64,000 bases of DNA from positions 4,346,001-4,410,000 of the forward strand of contig NZ_CP012643.1 in assembly GCF_001310085.1 (NCBI RefSeq), read 5' to 3'. Under the pieces are notes generated by a model. It worked only from the letters and a program-made list of their open reading frames with translations. It did no database searches and was not told the DNA's origin. Each line of letters begins with the position of its first letter. The stretch's first letter is position 1. Of the stretch, positions 53,035 to 62,258 are shown piece after piece. Source of the DNA: Rufibacter tibetensis. Its GTDB lineage: Bacteria > Bacteroidota > Bacteroidia > Cytophagales > Hymenobacteraceae. The position numbers and the translations under genes are program-made.

Positions 53035-53354
53035 CTAAATGGAACAAAAGAAAGGCTTATAAATCTCCTTTTAAAACTTTCCATTATTCCAGTCTTTCCA
53101 TCGAGCGCCTCGCTTTTGGCCATAGATAGGCAACCACTAAGTGAGACCAACAGCTCTGGCCGAAAGGGCAGTGCGAGAGGGTAAGACGAGGCCCCGCGGC
53201 CGTGAGCGCTTTTCGCCTAAGATGGAACAACCCTGCATAAGGACCTCCTATTCAATAGTCACTACGACAGTGAAAGCAAACCACATATTCAAAAAGCAGA
53301 AGGCTCCGGGATACAACATCCCAGAGCCTTCTGCTTATACTTCACAAATATGCC
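53035..53354. other. Intergenic region with a GC-rich island
   Basis: In this 320-bp region, 53101-53225 is unusually GC-rich for intergenic DNA, with partly complementary segments (CCTCGCTTTTGGCC at 53108-53121 against GGCCGAAAGGG and GCGAGAGG after 53158) and a nearby GGCCCCGCGGCC. It may be a structured RNA, a degenerate repeat or a relic gene. The DUF4126 terminator (53294-53336) follows it. Confidence 0.5.
53294..53336. terminator. Intrinsic terminator downstream of the DUF4126 gene
   Basis: AAGCAGAAGGCTC-GGGAT pairs with ATCCC-GAGCCTTCTGCTT with one internal mismatch over ACAAC, just after the minus-strand gene. Confidence 0.8.
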
Positions 53355-53837
53355 TTAGTCCTTCAATATAGAAGTCCCCACCTTCAACGCCAACGCATCC
53401 TCCATCAAAGCAAATGCCCCATCCGGAATCCCGCTGACTTTCACCAGGTTCTTCCGCAGGTAATAAAACACATAAGAAGCCGCCATAGCCCCTACCAATC
53501 CATACAAAGCACCGGTTATTCTGCTTTCGCCATTAGATTCTGCAATGGTGGCACCTACCAGCGCCCCTGAAAATGCCCTTGGCATTAATTGGAGAGGCTT
53601 GATACGCTTCGGAGTAAAGGGCAGTTTATCGCCAATTAACTCTGCCACGGCTAATACTTTCATGCCAGTAGCTACCCCTGATTTCTGAAGGTATCCCAGA
53701 GAGGAGCCATCCAGGAAAAAGGAATGGGAGTTTGCGAAATGGTTTGAGAGAATGGCCGGGGCCGTCATGGCTCGCATTCCGGCAATGGCACCTAAAGCCA
53801 TCGCTTTCTGATTGGTGGTGGAGGGAATCAGTTTCAT
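53355..53837 (-). CDS. DUF4126 family membrane protein
   Basis: A 160-residue protein rich in Ala and Gly, with several short hydrophobic stretches: ALGAIAGMRAMTAPAILSNH at the start, AVAELIGDKLPFTPKRIKPL in the middle, and GALYGLVGAMAASYVFYYL near the end. This matches DUF4126, a membrane family of unknown function. It stands alone, convergent with the MBL gene. Confidence 0.85.
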   Translation of the reverse strand: MKLIPSTTNQKAMALGAIAGMRAMTAPAILSNHFANSHSFFLDGSSLGYLQKSGVATGMKVLAVAELIGDKLPFTPKRIKPLQLMPRAFSGALVGATIAESNGESRITGALYGLVGAMAASYVFYYLRKNLVKVSGIPDGAFALMEDALALKVGTSILKD

Positions 53838-54060
53838 AGTAGGTCAGATTAGTTTTCTCCTCCTATACGGGCAGATGATACTTAAGTACTTATACCAGGA
53901 GAAAAGAAAACAAACAGACCCAGGTTAGGCAGGAGGAAGCTAATCCTTTGGGTCACCCGCAATAATTTTTAGTAATTTAACGATTTCAGTAAAGTATGAA
54001 GAAAGCCCCGCCGCCTGTAAACGGGTCAGGTGATTTCTTCCTGGGTTAACAACAAAGAGA

Positions 54061-55908
54061 ATGTATTCTATAGATTTTAGAAAAAGGGCCACGCAGTTTT
54101 GCCTGATCCTGGTGATTATGACTGGTTTTTCCTGCGGCTCGGTGGCGCAGAAAAACGAAAACAAGAAAAGCCAGACCTGGCTTCAACAACATCGCGAGGC
54201 AGAAAAGAACACGGTGTTGCTCAACAACCAGGCAGGGGTGGTGCCGCTCAGGAATCTGGAGCAGAAAATTGCCAGTGTCTCCATTAAAGTAAAACATGCC
54301 GCCCAGTTTGACAGCCTCTTAAACAAGTATACCAATGTGACGGCATTTCCGGCAGCAGCCTACGCGCAGGGTAACTCGTTTGCTTCTTTGACGAAGGATC
54401 TGGCTTCTTACCAAACTGTGATTGTACAGGCCGAGGCTTCTTCTCTGGGAGATCAACGTATTCTAAATTTCCTGAAAGAGCTACAGAACAGAAAACAACT
54501 GCTGCTGGCGCTGTTTGGGGAAGGTGAAAACCTGCAATTGGCAGAAACCCTATCGGCTCCGCTCATCTGGTCAGAGAAGGAAACAGCGGCTTCGGCTAGC
54601 TTTGCCGCTCAATTAATATTTGGCGGCGTTCCGGCCACAGCTACCTTAGAGAAAGATTTTTCTGAGAAGTATGCCAAAGGCAAGGGGTTCAAAACCTCAG
54701 CCATTCGGCTGAAGTACAGTGTGCCCGAAGAAGTGGGCATCAAATCCAGTAATCTCCAGGCGTCAGTGGATGCGATTGTAGCTGAGGCAATCAGGGAGCA
54801 GGCTACCCCGGGCGCGGTGGTGCTGGTGGCGAAAGGCGGAAAGGTGATTTTCCAGAAAGCGTACGGATCGCACACCTATGACAACACCCAAGCCACACAG
54901 ATCTCAGACATATTTGATGTGGCCTCCATCACCAAAGTCTCTGCCACCACCATGGCGGTCATGAACCTCTATGACCAGCAGAAAATCTCTCTGGATTCCT
55001 CGTTTGCGTTTTACGTGCCTTCTGCCAAAAACACGAACAAAGCGGGTATAAAAATACGGGAGTTGCTGCTGCACCAATCGGGTTTACCCGCCGGGGTACA
55101 CTTGCCGCTGCAGACGCAGGACTACAGCAAAGTGCCTACGGGGCAGTACACCGTCAAGGCCGGAGACAGTGCCTTTATCCGGAAGAGCTATTTTGACGAA
55201 GTGATCTGGCCCCGCATGTTGAATGCGAAAATGGGGGTAAAAGACAAATACGTGTACGCCGATGTAAGCATGTACTATCTCAAAGAGGCAGTAGAACGGC
55301 AGGCCAAAACTTCTCTGGACACGTTTGTGGCCGAACGGTTCTATAAGCCCCTGGGCATGCAAACTGCCGGTTACCTACCCTTAACCCGTTTCCCAGAGAG
55401 CCGCATTGTACCAACTGAGGTAGATGCCACTTTCCGGAAAGCCTTGCTGCGCGGGTATGTGCACGATGGGGGAGCTGCCAAAATGGGAGGTGTCTCAGGG
55501 CATGCCGGTTTATTCGCCACAGCAAACGACCTGGCCATTCTGTACCAAATGATGCTGAACGGCGGCACCTACGGAGGCAAGCAATACCTAAAACCCGAGA
55601 CGGTGCAACTGTTCACCAAAAGACATTCAAACCGAAGCCGCAGAGCATTGGGGTTTGATGGATGGGACCCTGATAGCAGCCAGGGATACCCGGCCAGGCA
55701 AGCCTCTCATGAAACGTACGGGCATACGGGCTATACCGGCACCTGCGTGTGGGTAGATCCTAAGAATGAATTAGTGTTTGTATTTCTTTCAAACCGGGTG
55801 CACCCAAAAGTATCCAATAAACTGATCTCCTTGAGAACGCGCCAACGGGTACTGGACGCTTTTTATACCGCTTTGCCAGATGCCATAGTCACTACGGTGG
55901 GCAAGTAA
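54061..55908 (+). CDS. Exported GH3 C-domain plus class C beta-lactamase-like serine hydrolase
   Basis: A 615-residue exported protein. The N-terminal signal (ATQFCLILVIMTGFSCGSVAQ) may be a lipoprotein signal. Residues about 40-215 resemble the C-terminal domain of family 3 glycoside hydrolases (EKNTVLLNNQAGVVPLRNLE). Residues about 225-605 are a class C beta-lactamase/esterase domain with Ser289-x-x-Lys292 (VASITKVSA), Tyr399 (YADVS) and His555-Thr-Gly (HTGYTGT). In many Bacteroidota a larger protein carries a full GH3 (NagZ-like) part before such a domain; here the GH3 catalytic barrel is absent. A role in peptidoglycan or muropeptide trimming is inference. msrA follows 60 bp later. Confidence 0.88.
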   Translation: MYSIDFRKRATQFCLILVIMTGFSCGSVAQKNENKKSQTWLQQHREAEKNTVLLNNQAGVVPLRNLEQKIASVSIKVKHAAQFDSLLNKYTNVTAFPAAAYAQGNSFASLTKDLASYQTVIVQAEASSLGDQRILNFLKELQNRKQLLLALFGEGENLQLAETLSAPLIWSEKETAASASFAAQLIFGGVPATATLEKDFSEKYAKGKGFKTSAIRLKYSVPEEVGIKSSNLQASVDAIVAEAIREQATPGAVVLVAKGGKVIFQKAYGSHTYDNTQATQISDIFDVASITKVSATTMAVMNLYDQQKISLDSSFAFYVPSAKNTNKAGIKIRELLLHQSGLPAGVHLPLQTQDYSKVPTGQYTVKAGDSAFIRKSYFDEVIWPRMLNAKMGVKDKYVYADVSMYYLKEAVERQAKTSLDTFVAERFYKPLGMQTAGYLPLTRFPESRIVPTEVDATFRKALLRGYVHDGGAAKMGGVSGHAGLFATANDLAILYQMMLNGGTYGGKQYLKPETVQLFTKRHSNRSRRALGFDGWDPDSSQGYPARQASHETYGHTGYTGTCVWVDPKNELVFVFLSNRVHPKVSNKLISLRTRQRVLDAFYTALPDAIVTTVGK

Positions 55909-55968
55909 ACCAAAGGAGAACCAGAATTCATCTTAGGGCCGCTGACCTGCGAAAACAAAAAACCAGAG

Positions 55969-56553
55969 ATGGAGTTTAATAGCACTATAGACCTTAAAAC
56001 CATGGAAGAAACTACCGGATCTGACAAGAAATATGAAACTGCCACGTTTGCGGGCGGTTGTTTTTGGTGTATGGTGAAACCATTTCACAAGTATGAAGGC
56101 GTCATAGAAGTGATTTCGGGGTATACGGGGGGGCACGTGCCTAACCCCACGTATGAGCAGGTGTGCTCTGAAACAACCGGGCACTATGAAGCTGTGCAGG
56201 TCATCTTTGCCCCTTCGGTTATTTCCTATCAGGAGATTCTGGAAATCTTCTGGCAGTCCATTGACCCTACTGATGCCGGCGGGCAATTTGGCGACCGGGG
56301 TTCTTCCTATAAAACGGCCATCTTCTACCATTCAGAGGAACAGAAAGCACTAGCCCAGGCCTCAAAAGAGAAAGTACAGCGGGAGGGACCCTTTGAAACG
56401 CCTATTGTAACACCCATCCTGCCAGCCGCTGCTTTTTACCGGGCCGAGGAGTACCATCAGGATTATTATAAGAAGAACCCAAGTCATTACGGCCGTTACT
56501 TTGTAGGTTCCGGGAGAGCAGGGTTCCTGGAACGCAATTGGGGAAATAAGTAA
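55969..56553 (+). CDS. msrA: Peptide-methionine (S)-S-oxide reductase MsrA
   Basis: A 194-residue enzyme that repairs oxidised methionine (S form). The catalytic motif GGCFWC is in [16 protein letters not shown], where most relatives have E in place of the K-P region. [22 protein letters not shown] and the C-terminal [17 protein letters not shown] complete the family pattern. The longest ATG start is used; a second ATG 11 codons later is equally possible. There is no signal peptide, so it is cytoplasmic. It lies 60 bp after the serine hydrolase gene and may share its transcript. Confidence 0.95.
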   Translation: MEFNSTIDLKTMEETTGSDKKYETATFAGGCFWCMVKPFHKYEGVIEVISGYTGGHVPNPTYEQVCSETTGHYEAVQVIFAPSVISYQEILEIFWQSIDPTDAGGQFGDRGSSYKTAIFYHSEEQKALAQASKEKVQREGPFETPIVTPILPAAAFYRAEEYHQDYYKKNPSHYGRYFVGSGRAGFLERNWGNK

Positions 56554-56591
56554 AAGTTTATAGGTGTAGTAGAGCTTATCAGAAAATAAGT

Positions 56592-56642
56592 AAGCCCATC
56601 AGAAAGGCGAGCCGGTTACCAGCTTCCTTTTTGATGGGCTTA
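56592..56642. terminator. Bidirectional terminator between msrA and aldo/keto reductase genes
   Basis: AAGCCCATCAGAAAGG pairs with CCTTTTTGATGGGCTT (one mismatch) over a 19-base loop, between two convergent genes. Confidence 0.7.
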
Positions 56643-56719
56643 CCTTTTGTGGTTTCCTCTTATAAGATCAATTTTACTCATTTTTTCGAAAGAGGGCTTC
56701 AAAACCTTTTCTCTCAAAT

Positions 56720-57595
56720 TTAAGAGGTGAAAGTAGAGGAGCCAGCTTGATTCAGTGCTTCATACTCCTCCTCTGAAAGAGCAATAGAAGCAGCTTTGTA
56801 ATTTTCTTCCAGGTGCTTCACTTTGGAGGTGCCCGGGATTAGCAGAATGTTGGGGGAGCGATGCAGAAGCCAACTAAGGGCGATCTGTTGGTTAGAGGCA
56901 TTGTGCTTCTGGCTTATCTGATCCAGCGTTTCCAGGGCTTTCAGGTTTCCTCCGCCCAGCGGGTACCACGGGATAAAGGCCATGGCGTTGTCTTCGCAGT
57001 ACATGAGTTCGGCTTCCCATTTGCGGTTGTCAAAGCTGTACATGTTCTGCACCGAGACAATCTCTACGTACTTCTGGGCCTGCTGAATCTGGTCAATGGT
57101 CACCTCAGACAATCCGATGTGCTTGATCATTCCCTGTTCCTGGGCATCCTGTAAAAACTCAAGCGTTTGCTCAAAAGGGATCTCCGGGTCAACACGGTGA
57201 AGCTGGTATAAATCAATGCGATCCAGCTTCAAACGTTGCAGGCTGCCTTCTAAGGCTTCTTTCAGGTGGTCTGGTTTGGCGTTGATGGGCCACTGGTTGG
57301 GTCCGGTCCGCAGCAGTCCGCCCTTAGTGCCAATCACTAAGTCTTTGGGGTACGGATAGAGCGCTTCGGCAATGAGTTCTTCAGACACGTTGGGGCCGTA
57401 AGAGTCAGCGGTGTCAATAAAGTTGATGCCTAACTCTACGGTTTTCTGTAACACCCTTATGGACTCTTCGTGGTCTTTGGGTGGTCCCCAGATGCCTTCG
57501 CCAGTGATGCGCATGGCGCCGAAGCCCATCCGGTTCACAGTTAAATCTCCGCCAATGGAGTAGGTGGGGTTGAAAGTGGTTGGTGTATCTGCCAT
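56720..57595 (-). CDS. Aldo/keto reductase
   Basis: A 291-residue NAD(P)H-dependent TIM-barrel oxidoreductase. The catalytic tetrad positions are visible: Asp and Tyr in FIDTADSYGPNVSEELIAEA, Lys in VIGTKGGLL and His in LYQLHRVDPE. The C-terminal NADP-binding motif LIPGTSKVKHLEENYKA is present. It resembles the oxidoreductase (YdbC-like) group. Substrate unknown. It is separated from the photolyase gene by about 135 bp on the same strand. Confidence 0.93.
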   Translation of the reverse strand: MADTPTTFNPTYSIGGDLTVNRMGFGAMRITGEGIWGPPKDHEESIRVLQKTVELGINFIDTADSYGPNVSEELIAEALYPYPKDLVIGTKGGLLRTGPNQWPINAKPDHLKEALEGSLQRLKLDRIDLYQLHRVDPEIPFEQTLEFLQDAQEQGMIKHIGLSEVTIDQIQQAQKYVEIVSVQNMYSFDNRKWEAELMYCEDNAMAFIPWYPLGGGNLKALETLDQISQKHNASNQQIALSWLLHRSPNILLIPGTSKVKHLEENYKAASIALSEEEYEALNQAGSSTFTS

Positions 57596-57729
57596 AATAA
57601 ATGGGGTTTCTTTACTTAAGAATGTACCCCATTGCCTAAAAGAAGTTGTAGAAAAGAGCTTACCTGAAAGAAACCAGCGGTTGAGTGGTTTAGAGGCTGA
57701 TTTCAGAAAACAAGCTCTAAATTGTGAGA

Positions 57730-59049
57730 TTACCTATTTCTGCCTTTGGCCAAGGCTTCTTTATACGCTTTCAAAACCCGTTCACGGACCATGGCTTGGT
57801 CTACCATAGTAGCGGGGTACGCTGGGGTGCCCAGTTCAGGGATCCATTTCTTAAGGTACTGCTGCTGCTTATCAAACTTCTTGGTTTGAGTTTCTGGGTT
57901 GAACACCCTGAAGTAAGGAGCCGCGTCACAGCCGGTTCCGGCGCACCATTGCCAGTTGCCGTTGTTCGCTGAAAGGTCAAAGTCCAGCAGGTGTTGGGCA
58001 AAGTAGGCTTCTCCCCAGCGATAGTCAATGAGCAGGTGTTTAACCAGAAAGCTGGCGGCAATCATGCGCACGCGGTTGTGCATGAACCCCGTGGCATTGA
58101 GCTCGCGCATGCCGGCATCTACAATAGGGTAGCCCGTGGTGCCCGTGCACCAGCGCTCAAATTGCTCCTCGTTGTTGAGCCATTCCATGTGCTCGTACTC
58201 CAGGTGAAAAGGACGTTGCACCACATGCGGGAAGTGGTAGAGAATCATCATAAAGAACTCGCGCCAGATAAGTTCTCCCAGCCACACCGCGTTCAAAGAC
58301 ATTCCCTGCCGGGCCAGTTTCCTGACACTAACTGTTCCAAAGCGCAGGTGCAAACCCAGGCGGGTGGTACCAGGTAGCGCGGGCAAGTTGCGGGTCTGGT
58401 CATAAGTACTGATGATGCTTTTCTGCACCGCCTCCGGCGGAAACTCATTATTGTCTGGCGCGGCAAACCCAATGTCTTCTAAACCAGGCAAAGGAAAAGA
58501 TTCTATTTTCAGAAAATGCGCAGAATCCTGCTCATTGGGGTAAGAGCGCAGGTGAAAATCTGAAAGGGTGGCCATCCACTTGTTTCGGTAAGCACCGAAT
58601 ACCCTGTACGGAGACCCGTCTGGCTTTACCACTTCGCTTTTCTCAAAGATGACCTGGTCTTTGAAGGTATGAAAGCCAACTCCCCTCGCTTCCAGCAGCG
58701 CGGCTACTTCCTGGTCCCTGGCCAAGGCATAGGGTTCATAGTCGTGGTTGGCATATACGGCCTTCACCTCAAACCGAATCAGCAATTGGGAGATAATCTC
58801 CAGGGGAGAACCGTGTTTCACCAGCAGGGAGGAACCGAAGGTTTGTAGTTGATCCTGCAAGCGGGTGATGGCGGCTTGGATAAAAGCCACTCTTCGGTCC
58901 TGTTTTGACGAAAGTTGGTCTAAAATGTCCTGGTCAAAAATGAAGATTGGTAGAACCGGAAACCCGGAGGTAAACGCGTGATACAGGCCGGCGTTATCTG
59001 ACAAACGTAAATCGCGCCGAAACCAAAAAAGAACAACAGGAACTTGCAA
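57730..59049 (-). CDS. Deoxyribodipyrimidine photolyase (class I)
   Basis: A 439-residue flavoprotein that repairs UV-induced cyclobutane pyrimidine dimers with blue light. The N-terminal antenna domain begins VVLFWFRRDLRLSDNAGLYH. The FAD domain contains LGLHLRFGTVSVRKLA, LIWREFFMMIL, GYPIVDAGMRELNATGFMHN and NNGNWQWCAGTGCDAAPYFR. The NRVRM motif and Trp residues near the C-terminus fit CPD photolyases. It starts at ATG with no extension. Confidence 0.94.
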   Translation of the reverse strand: MQVPVVLFWFRRDLRLSDNAGLYHAFTSGFPVLPIFIFDQDILDQLSSKQDRRVAFIQAAITRLQDQLQTFGSSLLVKHGSPLEIISQLLIRFEVKAVYANHDYEPYALARDQEVAALLEARGVGFHTFKDQVIFEKSEVVKPDGSPYRVFGAYRNKWMATLSDFHLRSYPNEQDSAHFLKIESFPLPGLEDIGFAAPDNNEFPPEAVQKSIISTYDQTRNLPALPGTTRLGLHLRFGTVSVRKLARQGMSLNAVWLGELIWREFFMMILYHFPHVVQRPFHLEYEHMEWLNNEEQFERWCTGTTGYPIVDAGMRELNATGFMHNRVRMIAASFLVKHLLIDYRWGEAYFAQHLLDFDLSANNGNWQWCAGTGCDAAPYFRVFNPETQTKKFDKQQQYLKKWIPELGTPAYPATMVDQAMVRERVLKAYKEALAKGRNR

Positions 59050-59229
59050 AATGAAAGGGGCAGAGGTATTGTATAAAAAACTGCATTGGTAACAGAAGTT
59101 CTACGGTTTTGTTACCCATGTAAGAAGCCTCCTTTTAAAAGTGTTATAGAATGATAAACAAACCCATAGAGGATGTAAGGTTAAAATTTCTGCTTATCTT
59201 CTGGTATTCAATGGAAAGGCCCCCAATCT

Positions 59230-59976
59230 ATGGAACATACCGCCCACCTTCTTTTCCACGGTGCCCTCAACGACTTCCTCCCGAAGTATGATCGTGGGCA
59301 ATGGGTCACCTATAGGTTCACGGGAGCACCGGCAGTCAAAGATGTGGTGGAAGCCTGCAATGTGCCGCATCCGGAAATTGGTAGCATCGCCGTGAATGGG
59401 CGTAAGGTGCCGTTTTCCCAGCCGGTGCAGCCTAACGGAAAAGTAGAGGTGTACCCTGCTGTAGCAGAGGGAACAATAGATGTTCTGCCGCCTCTGCAAA
59501 TCTCCTCACCAGTACCCGCCCGTTTCGTACTGGATGTACATCTGGGTAAACTAGTCCGGTACCTGCGGTTGCTGGGTTTTGATACCTGCTATGAAAACCA
59601 CTATGATGACCAGACCATTGCCCAGATTGCCGCGCAGGAGCAGCGCATTGTGCTTACCAGAGACATCGGACTGCTAAAGATAAAGACAGTGCAATGTGGC
59701 TACTGGCTCAGGTCGCAGCAATGGGAAAAGCAGTTGCGGGAGGTGCTGCACCGGTTTCATCTCATGCCGCAGCTACAGCCCTTCACCCGCTGTATGGGCT
59801 GCAACGGCTTAATTAAGGAAGTCGAAAAAAAGGTGGTAATGTCCCTGCTGCCGCCTAAAACGAAGCAGTTCTTCCATACCTTCTACCAATGTACCCACTG
59901 TAAGCGGGTGTACTGGAAAGGCTCTCATTTTGACAAAATGCAACGTTTTCTGGACCGCCTTTCCATGGACGAATAA
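59230..59976 (+). CDS. Mut7-C RNase domain protein with ubiquitin-like N-terminus
   Basis: A 248-residue protein. Residues 1-85 form a Mut7-C-associated ubiquitin-like domain (FHGALNDFLPKYDRGQWVTY, then FSQPVQPNGKVEVYP). Residues about 95-245 are the Mut7-C PIN-like RNase fold: FVLDVHLGKLVRYLRLLGFD and IVLTRDIGLLK contain the acidic residues of the PIN site. The four cysteines of a zinc ribbon are CMGC and CTHC. It may act in RNA processing or be part of a toxin-like system, but no partner gene is beside it. Confidence 0.9.
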   Translation: MEHTAHLLFHGALNDFLPKYDRGQWVTYRFTGAPAVKDVVEACNVPHPEIGSIAVNGRKVPFSQPVQPNGKVEVYPAVAEGTIDVLPPLQISSPVPARFVLDVHLGKLVRYLRLLGFDTCYENHYDDQTIAQIAAQEQRIVLTRDIGLLKIKTVQCGYWLRSQQWEKQLREVLHRFHLMPQLQPFTRCMGCNGLIKEVEKKVVMSLLPPKTKQFFHTFYQCTHCKRVYWKGSHFDKMQRFLDRLSMDE

Positions 59977-59995
59977 TTAGGTTAAGCTTCCATTT

Positions 59996-60505
59996 TCATT
60001 CACTTAAAAAGGTAAATTGGTGGTATAACTTCCAAGGGCCACCCATGTACTCCCAAAGGGTGAATCCCGTGCCAATAATTCTAAATGGGTTAAAGGTTTG
60101 CCTTACTTCCTTTTCAGTTTCTTTGGCAACTTCTGGCTTCACCTTGTTTTGGATGGTAATATGTGGCCGAAGCTTTTGCTTGTCCTGTGGTATCAGAAAA
60201 GGCTCCCATTGACTTTGCAGGTGTTTGTACAATTCAAACAATTCCTGACTATCAATTTTAAAAGCTACCCCGTTCCCCAAAGACATCAGATCTGATACCT
60301 CCAAGTCCATTGCCTTTTGGTGTTTGCAGATTTCAGTAAGTGTATCTAAAACAGAATTTTCAGATGGCGGAAGATGATGAAACAAGGTAAGGTGCGCTTG
60401 TAGGTAATTTCTTTCCGGCGGAAAGTATTCTGTCCGAAGCTGGGTGAAGAAGTCGAATGCTTCTTGGTTTAAGGTGAGTGTCAGGATTAAAGGATTGGCT
60501 TCCAT
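59996..60505 (-). CDS. 2'-5' RNA ligase-family 2H phosphoesterase
   Basis: A 169-residue protein with two HxTx motifs (HLTL in QAHLTLFHHL; HITI in RPHITIQNKV) at the right spacing. It is distinct from thpR in the same window and is a different branch (YjcG/CthL-like), with the start PLILTLTLNQEAFDFFTQLR. The reaction is probably cyclic phosphodiester hydrolysis, but the substrate is unknown. It is convergent with the Mut7-C gene, leaving only 19 bp between them. Confidence 0.85.
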   Translation of the reverse strand: MEANPLILTLTLNQEAFDFFTQLRTEYFPPERNYLQAHLTLFHHLPPSENSVLDTLTEICKHQKAMDLEVSDLMSLGNGVAFKIDSQELFELYKHLQSQWEPFLIPQDKQKLRPHITIQNKVKPEVAKETEKEVRQTFNPFRIIGTGFTLWEYMGGPWKLYHQFTFLSE

Positions 60506-60630
60506 ATAGAGACACCGAGATTAAGGATGATGTAGAAAGTAATCAATAATGCTCTTTGCAGTTGCTTATTCCCAACGCAGTCAGCACCACTTTTGTTAAA
60601 GCTTATGTTATAGTTGTTAGTTGTTTACTT

Positions 60631-61068
60631 TTAATTATTCTTTTTTACAGCTTTGAAAGTATTTGTCATAAACCATTGATCGTTGTGAATAATCAATTTA
60701 GTTACTACTTCCAATGAATCTTTGAAAAGAAGCCCTTTAATGATACTTTCAGAGGTAGAAGGAGTGGTGCTTCTACTACTGAATGCCCCATCAATGATTT
60801 GAAAATCTTTAAGAATGGGTGACCCATTATCGCCTAACATGATTGTCCATGTGCCTTTGGTTTGCCCTTTCACCACTTTGAAATGTACATCTTTGTAAAC
60901 AGTATCAATCATTTCAACTGGTCCTGCATAATATCTTTTATTGCTTTTATATTCATTTATACCTACATACTCCCCAGAATAATCCTTTGGAACTTCTTCT
61001 TTTTCACAAGCAAAAAAAGATAAATTGATAACATATAAAGCAAAAGCTTTTTTTAAGTGGGCCATCAT
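60631..61068 (-). CDS. Putative lipoprotein, unknown
   Basis: A 145-residue exported protein. The N-terminus (LKKAFALYVINLSFFACEKE) is a lipoprotein signal with Cys at about 21. The mature part is beta-rich and begins DYSGEYVGINEYKSNKRYY, resembling lipocalin-like small Bacteroidota lipoproteins, but I cannot name a family. The gene is AT-rich and isolated, with a 277-bp AT-rich region before the next gene. Confidence 0.6.
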   Translation of the reverse strand: MMAHLKKAFALYVINLSFFACEKEEVPKDYSGEYVGINEYKSNKRYYAGPVEMIDTVYKDVHFKVVKGQTKGTWTIMLGDNGSPILKDFQIIDGAFSSRSTTPSTSESIIKGLLFKDSLEVVTKLIIHNDQWFMTNTFKAVKKNN

Positions 61069-61345
61069 TTACTTTAAATAAGTAAGATTTATTTCGTGTT
61101 CTTGGATAGTTCCCAATAACTAAATAGTTAAAATAACAAGAATGTGAGGGTAGTGATAATTCTTTTTAATACCTCTTCAAAGTATAGAAAATAATCCATA
61201 CCTAAAAAGCGAGCAGGTTAAATCTAAAAACTATTTGATGCCAGATAGAAGCATACACCCAGTAAGTAGTTCAAGTAAAGTGTAGGGTGCATATTTTAAT
61301 CATTTCAGCCTAACCAAAACTGGTCTATTCTGGTTAGGTGAAAGT

Positions 61346-62008
61346 ATGTTACAAGATCCGGTTCATATCAATGACGCTTTAAGCAAGTTCTTAATGATAG
61401 GAAGTGGGCTATTTTGGACCATAGCCTATATTCTCATTCTTCGGCGCGGCTACAAAGACAAGTACTACGGCATGCCCATGGCGGCGCTCTGTGCCAATGT
61501 TTCCTGGGAGTTTATCTTTGCTTTTGTGTACCCGCACCCACAGCCCCAGTTGTACATAGATTACCTGTGGCTTGTATTTGACGTGGGCATTCTGGTGCAG
61601 TACCTGGCTTATGGCCGGAGCGAGTTCCCGGAGCACCTTCCCAAAAAACTGTTCTACGTCACTTTCCTTTTTACCCTCGTCTATTGCGCGCTCACCATTA
61701 CGGCCATGGCACAGGAGTTCAATGACTACATTGGCATTTACGCAGCGTTCGCCCAGAACCTGATGATGTCGGTGCTCTTTATCCGGATGCTGCTGAAGCG
61801 GAACAGTTCTAGGGGGCAGTCGGGGTATATAGCCTTGAGCAAGATGGTGGGGACCATCTTTCCATCCATCCTGTTTTACCTGTATTTTCCCAACTCCAAT
61901 TTACTTCTTCTGCTCTTCTGCGGCATCTTCGTGCTGGACGTCGTGTACTTCCTTTTACTATATGCCAAAATGAAAACTGATGGAATCAATCCCTGGAAGC
62001 GGATTTGA
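61346..62008 (+). CDS. Putative transmembrane terpene cyclase (Pyr4/PaxB-like)
   Basis: A 220-residue membrane protein with about seven helices. It carries the pattern of the transmembrane terpene cyclase family known from fungal meroterpenoid clusters (Pyr4, PaxB) and a few bacterial sesquiterpenoid clusters: GLFWTIAYILILRRGYKDKY then YGMPMAALCANVSWEFIFAF with Glu55 after Trp, LWLVFDVGIL with Asp79, and VLDVVYFLLL with Asp198 in the last helix. An early Glu after Trp and a late Asp are the residues reported as essential in Pyr4. The substrate, if it is a cyclase, would be a polyprenyl or epoxy-prenyl chain. No prenyltransferase is adjacent. It is isolated. Confidence 0.7.
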   Translation: MLQDPVHINDALSKFLMIGSGLFWTIAYILILRRGYKDKYYGMPMAALCANVSWEFIFAFVYPHPQPQLYIDYLWLVFDVGILVQYLAYGRSEFPEHLPKKLFYVTFLFTLVYCALTITAMAQEFNDYIGIYAAFAQNLMMSVLFIRMLLKRNSSRGQSGYIALSKMVGTIFPSILFYLYFPNSNLLLLLFCGIFVLDVVYFLLLYAKMKTDGINPWKRI

Positions 62009-62258
62009 GGTTTTCTAAGCCAACTGTCCCTTTCGTTTAGGGGCCGTTTTGTTAATACCGATTTATACTTTGCTGCCCAGTGTTGAAATGAATTTCGCTG
62101 AGTAGTCTTTTCCTTACATCTTCTTGATAGGTTCCTCGTTTTTATAAGAAGGCTATTTTCTAGCTGAGAGGTTACTTTTAAGAAACCATGCTATAAATGC
62201 GTTTCCTATTACCTTTGGCTTTAAAGGCTTTCTTTAATTACATAAAGAGTATCCACAC

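Noticed and set aside
53141-53371. An open frame of 76 codons through the GC-rich island.
   Set aside because: It runs through the DUF4126 terminator and has no recognisable domain; the island is better treated as a repeat or RNA candidate.
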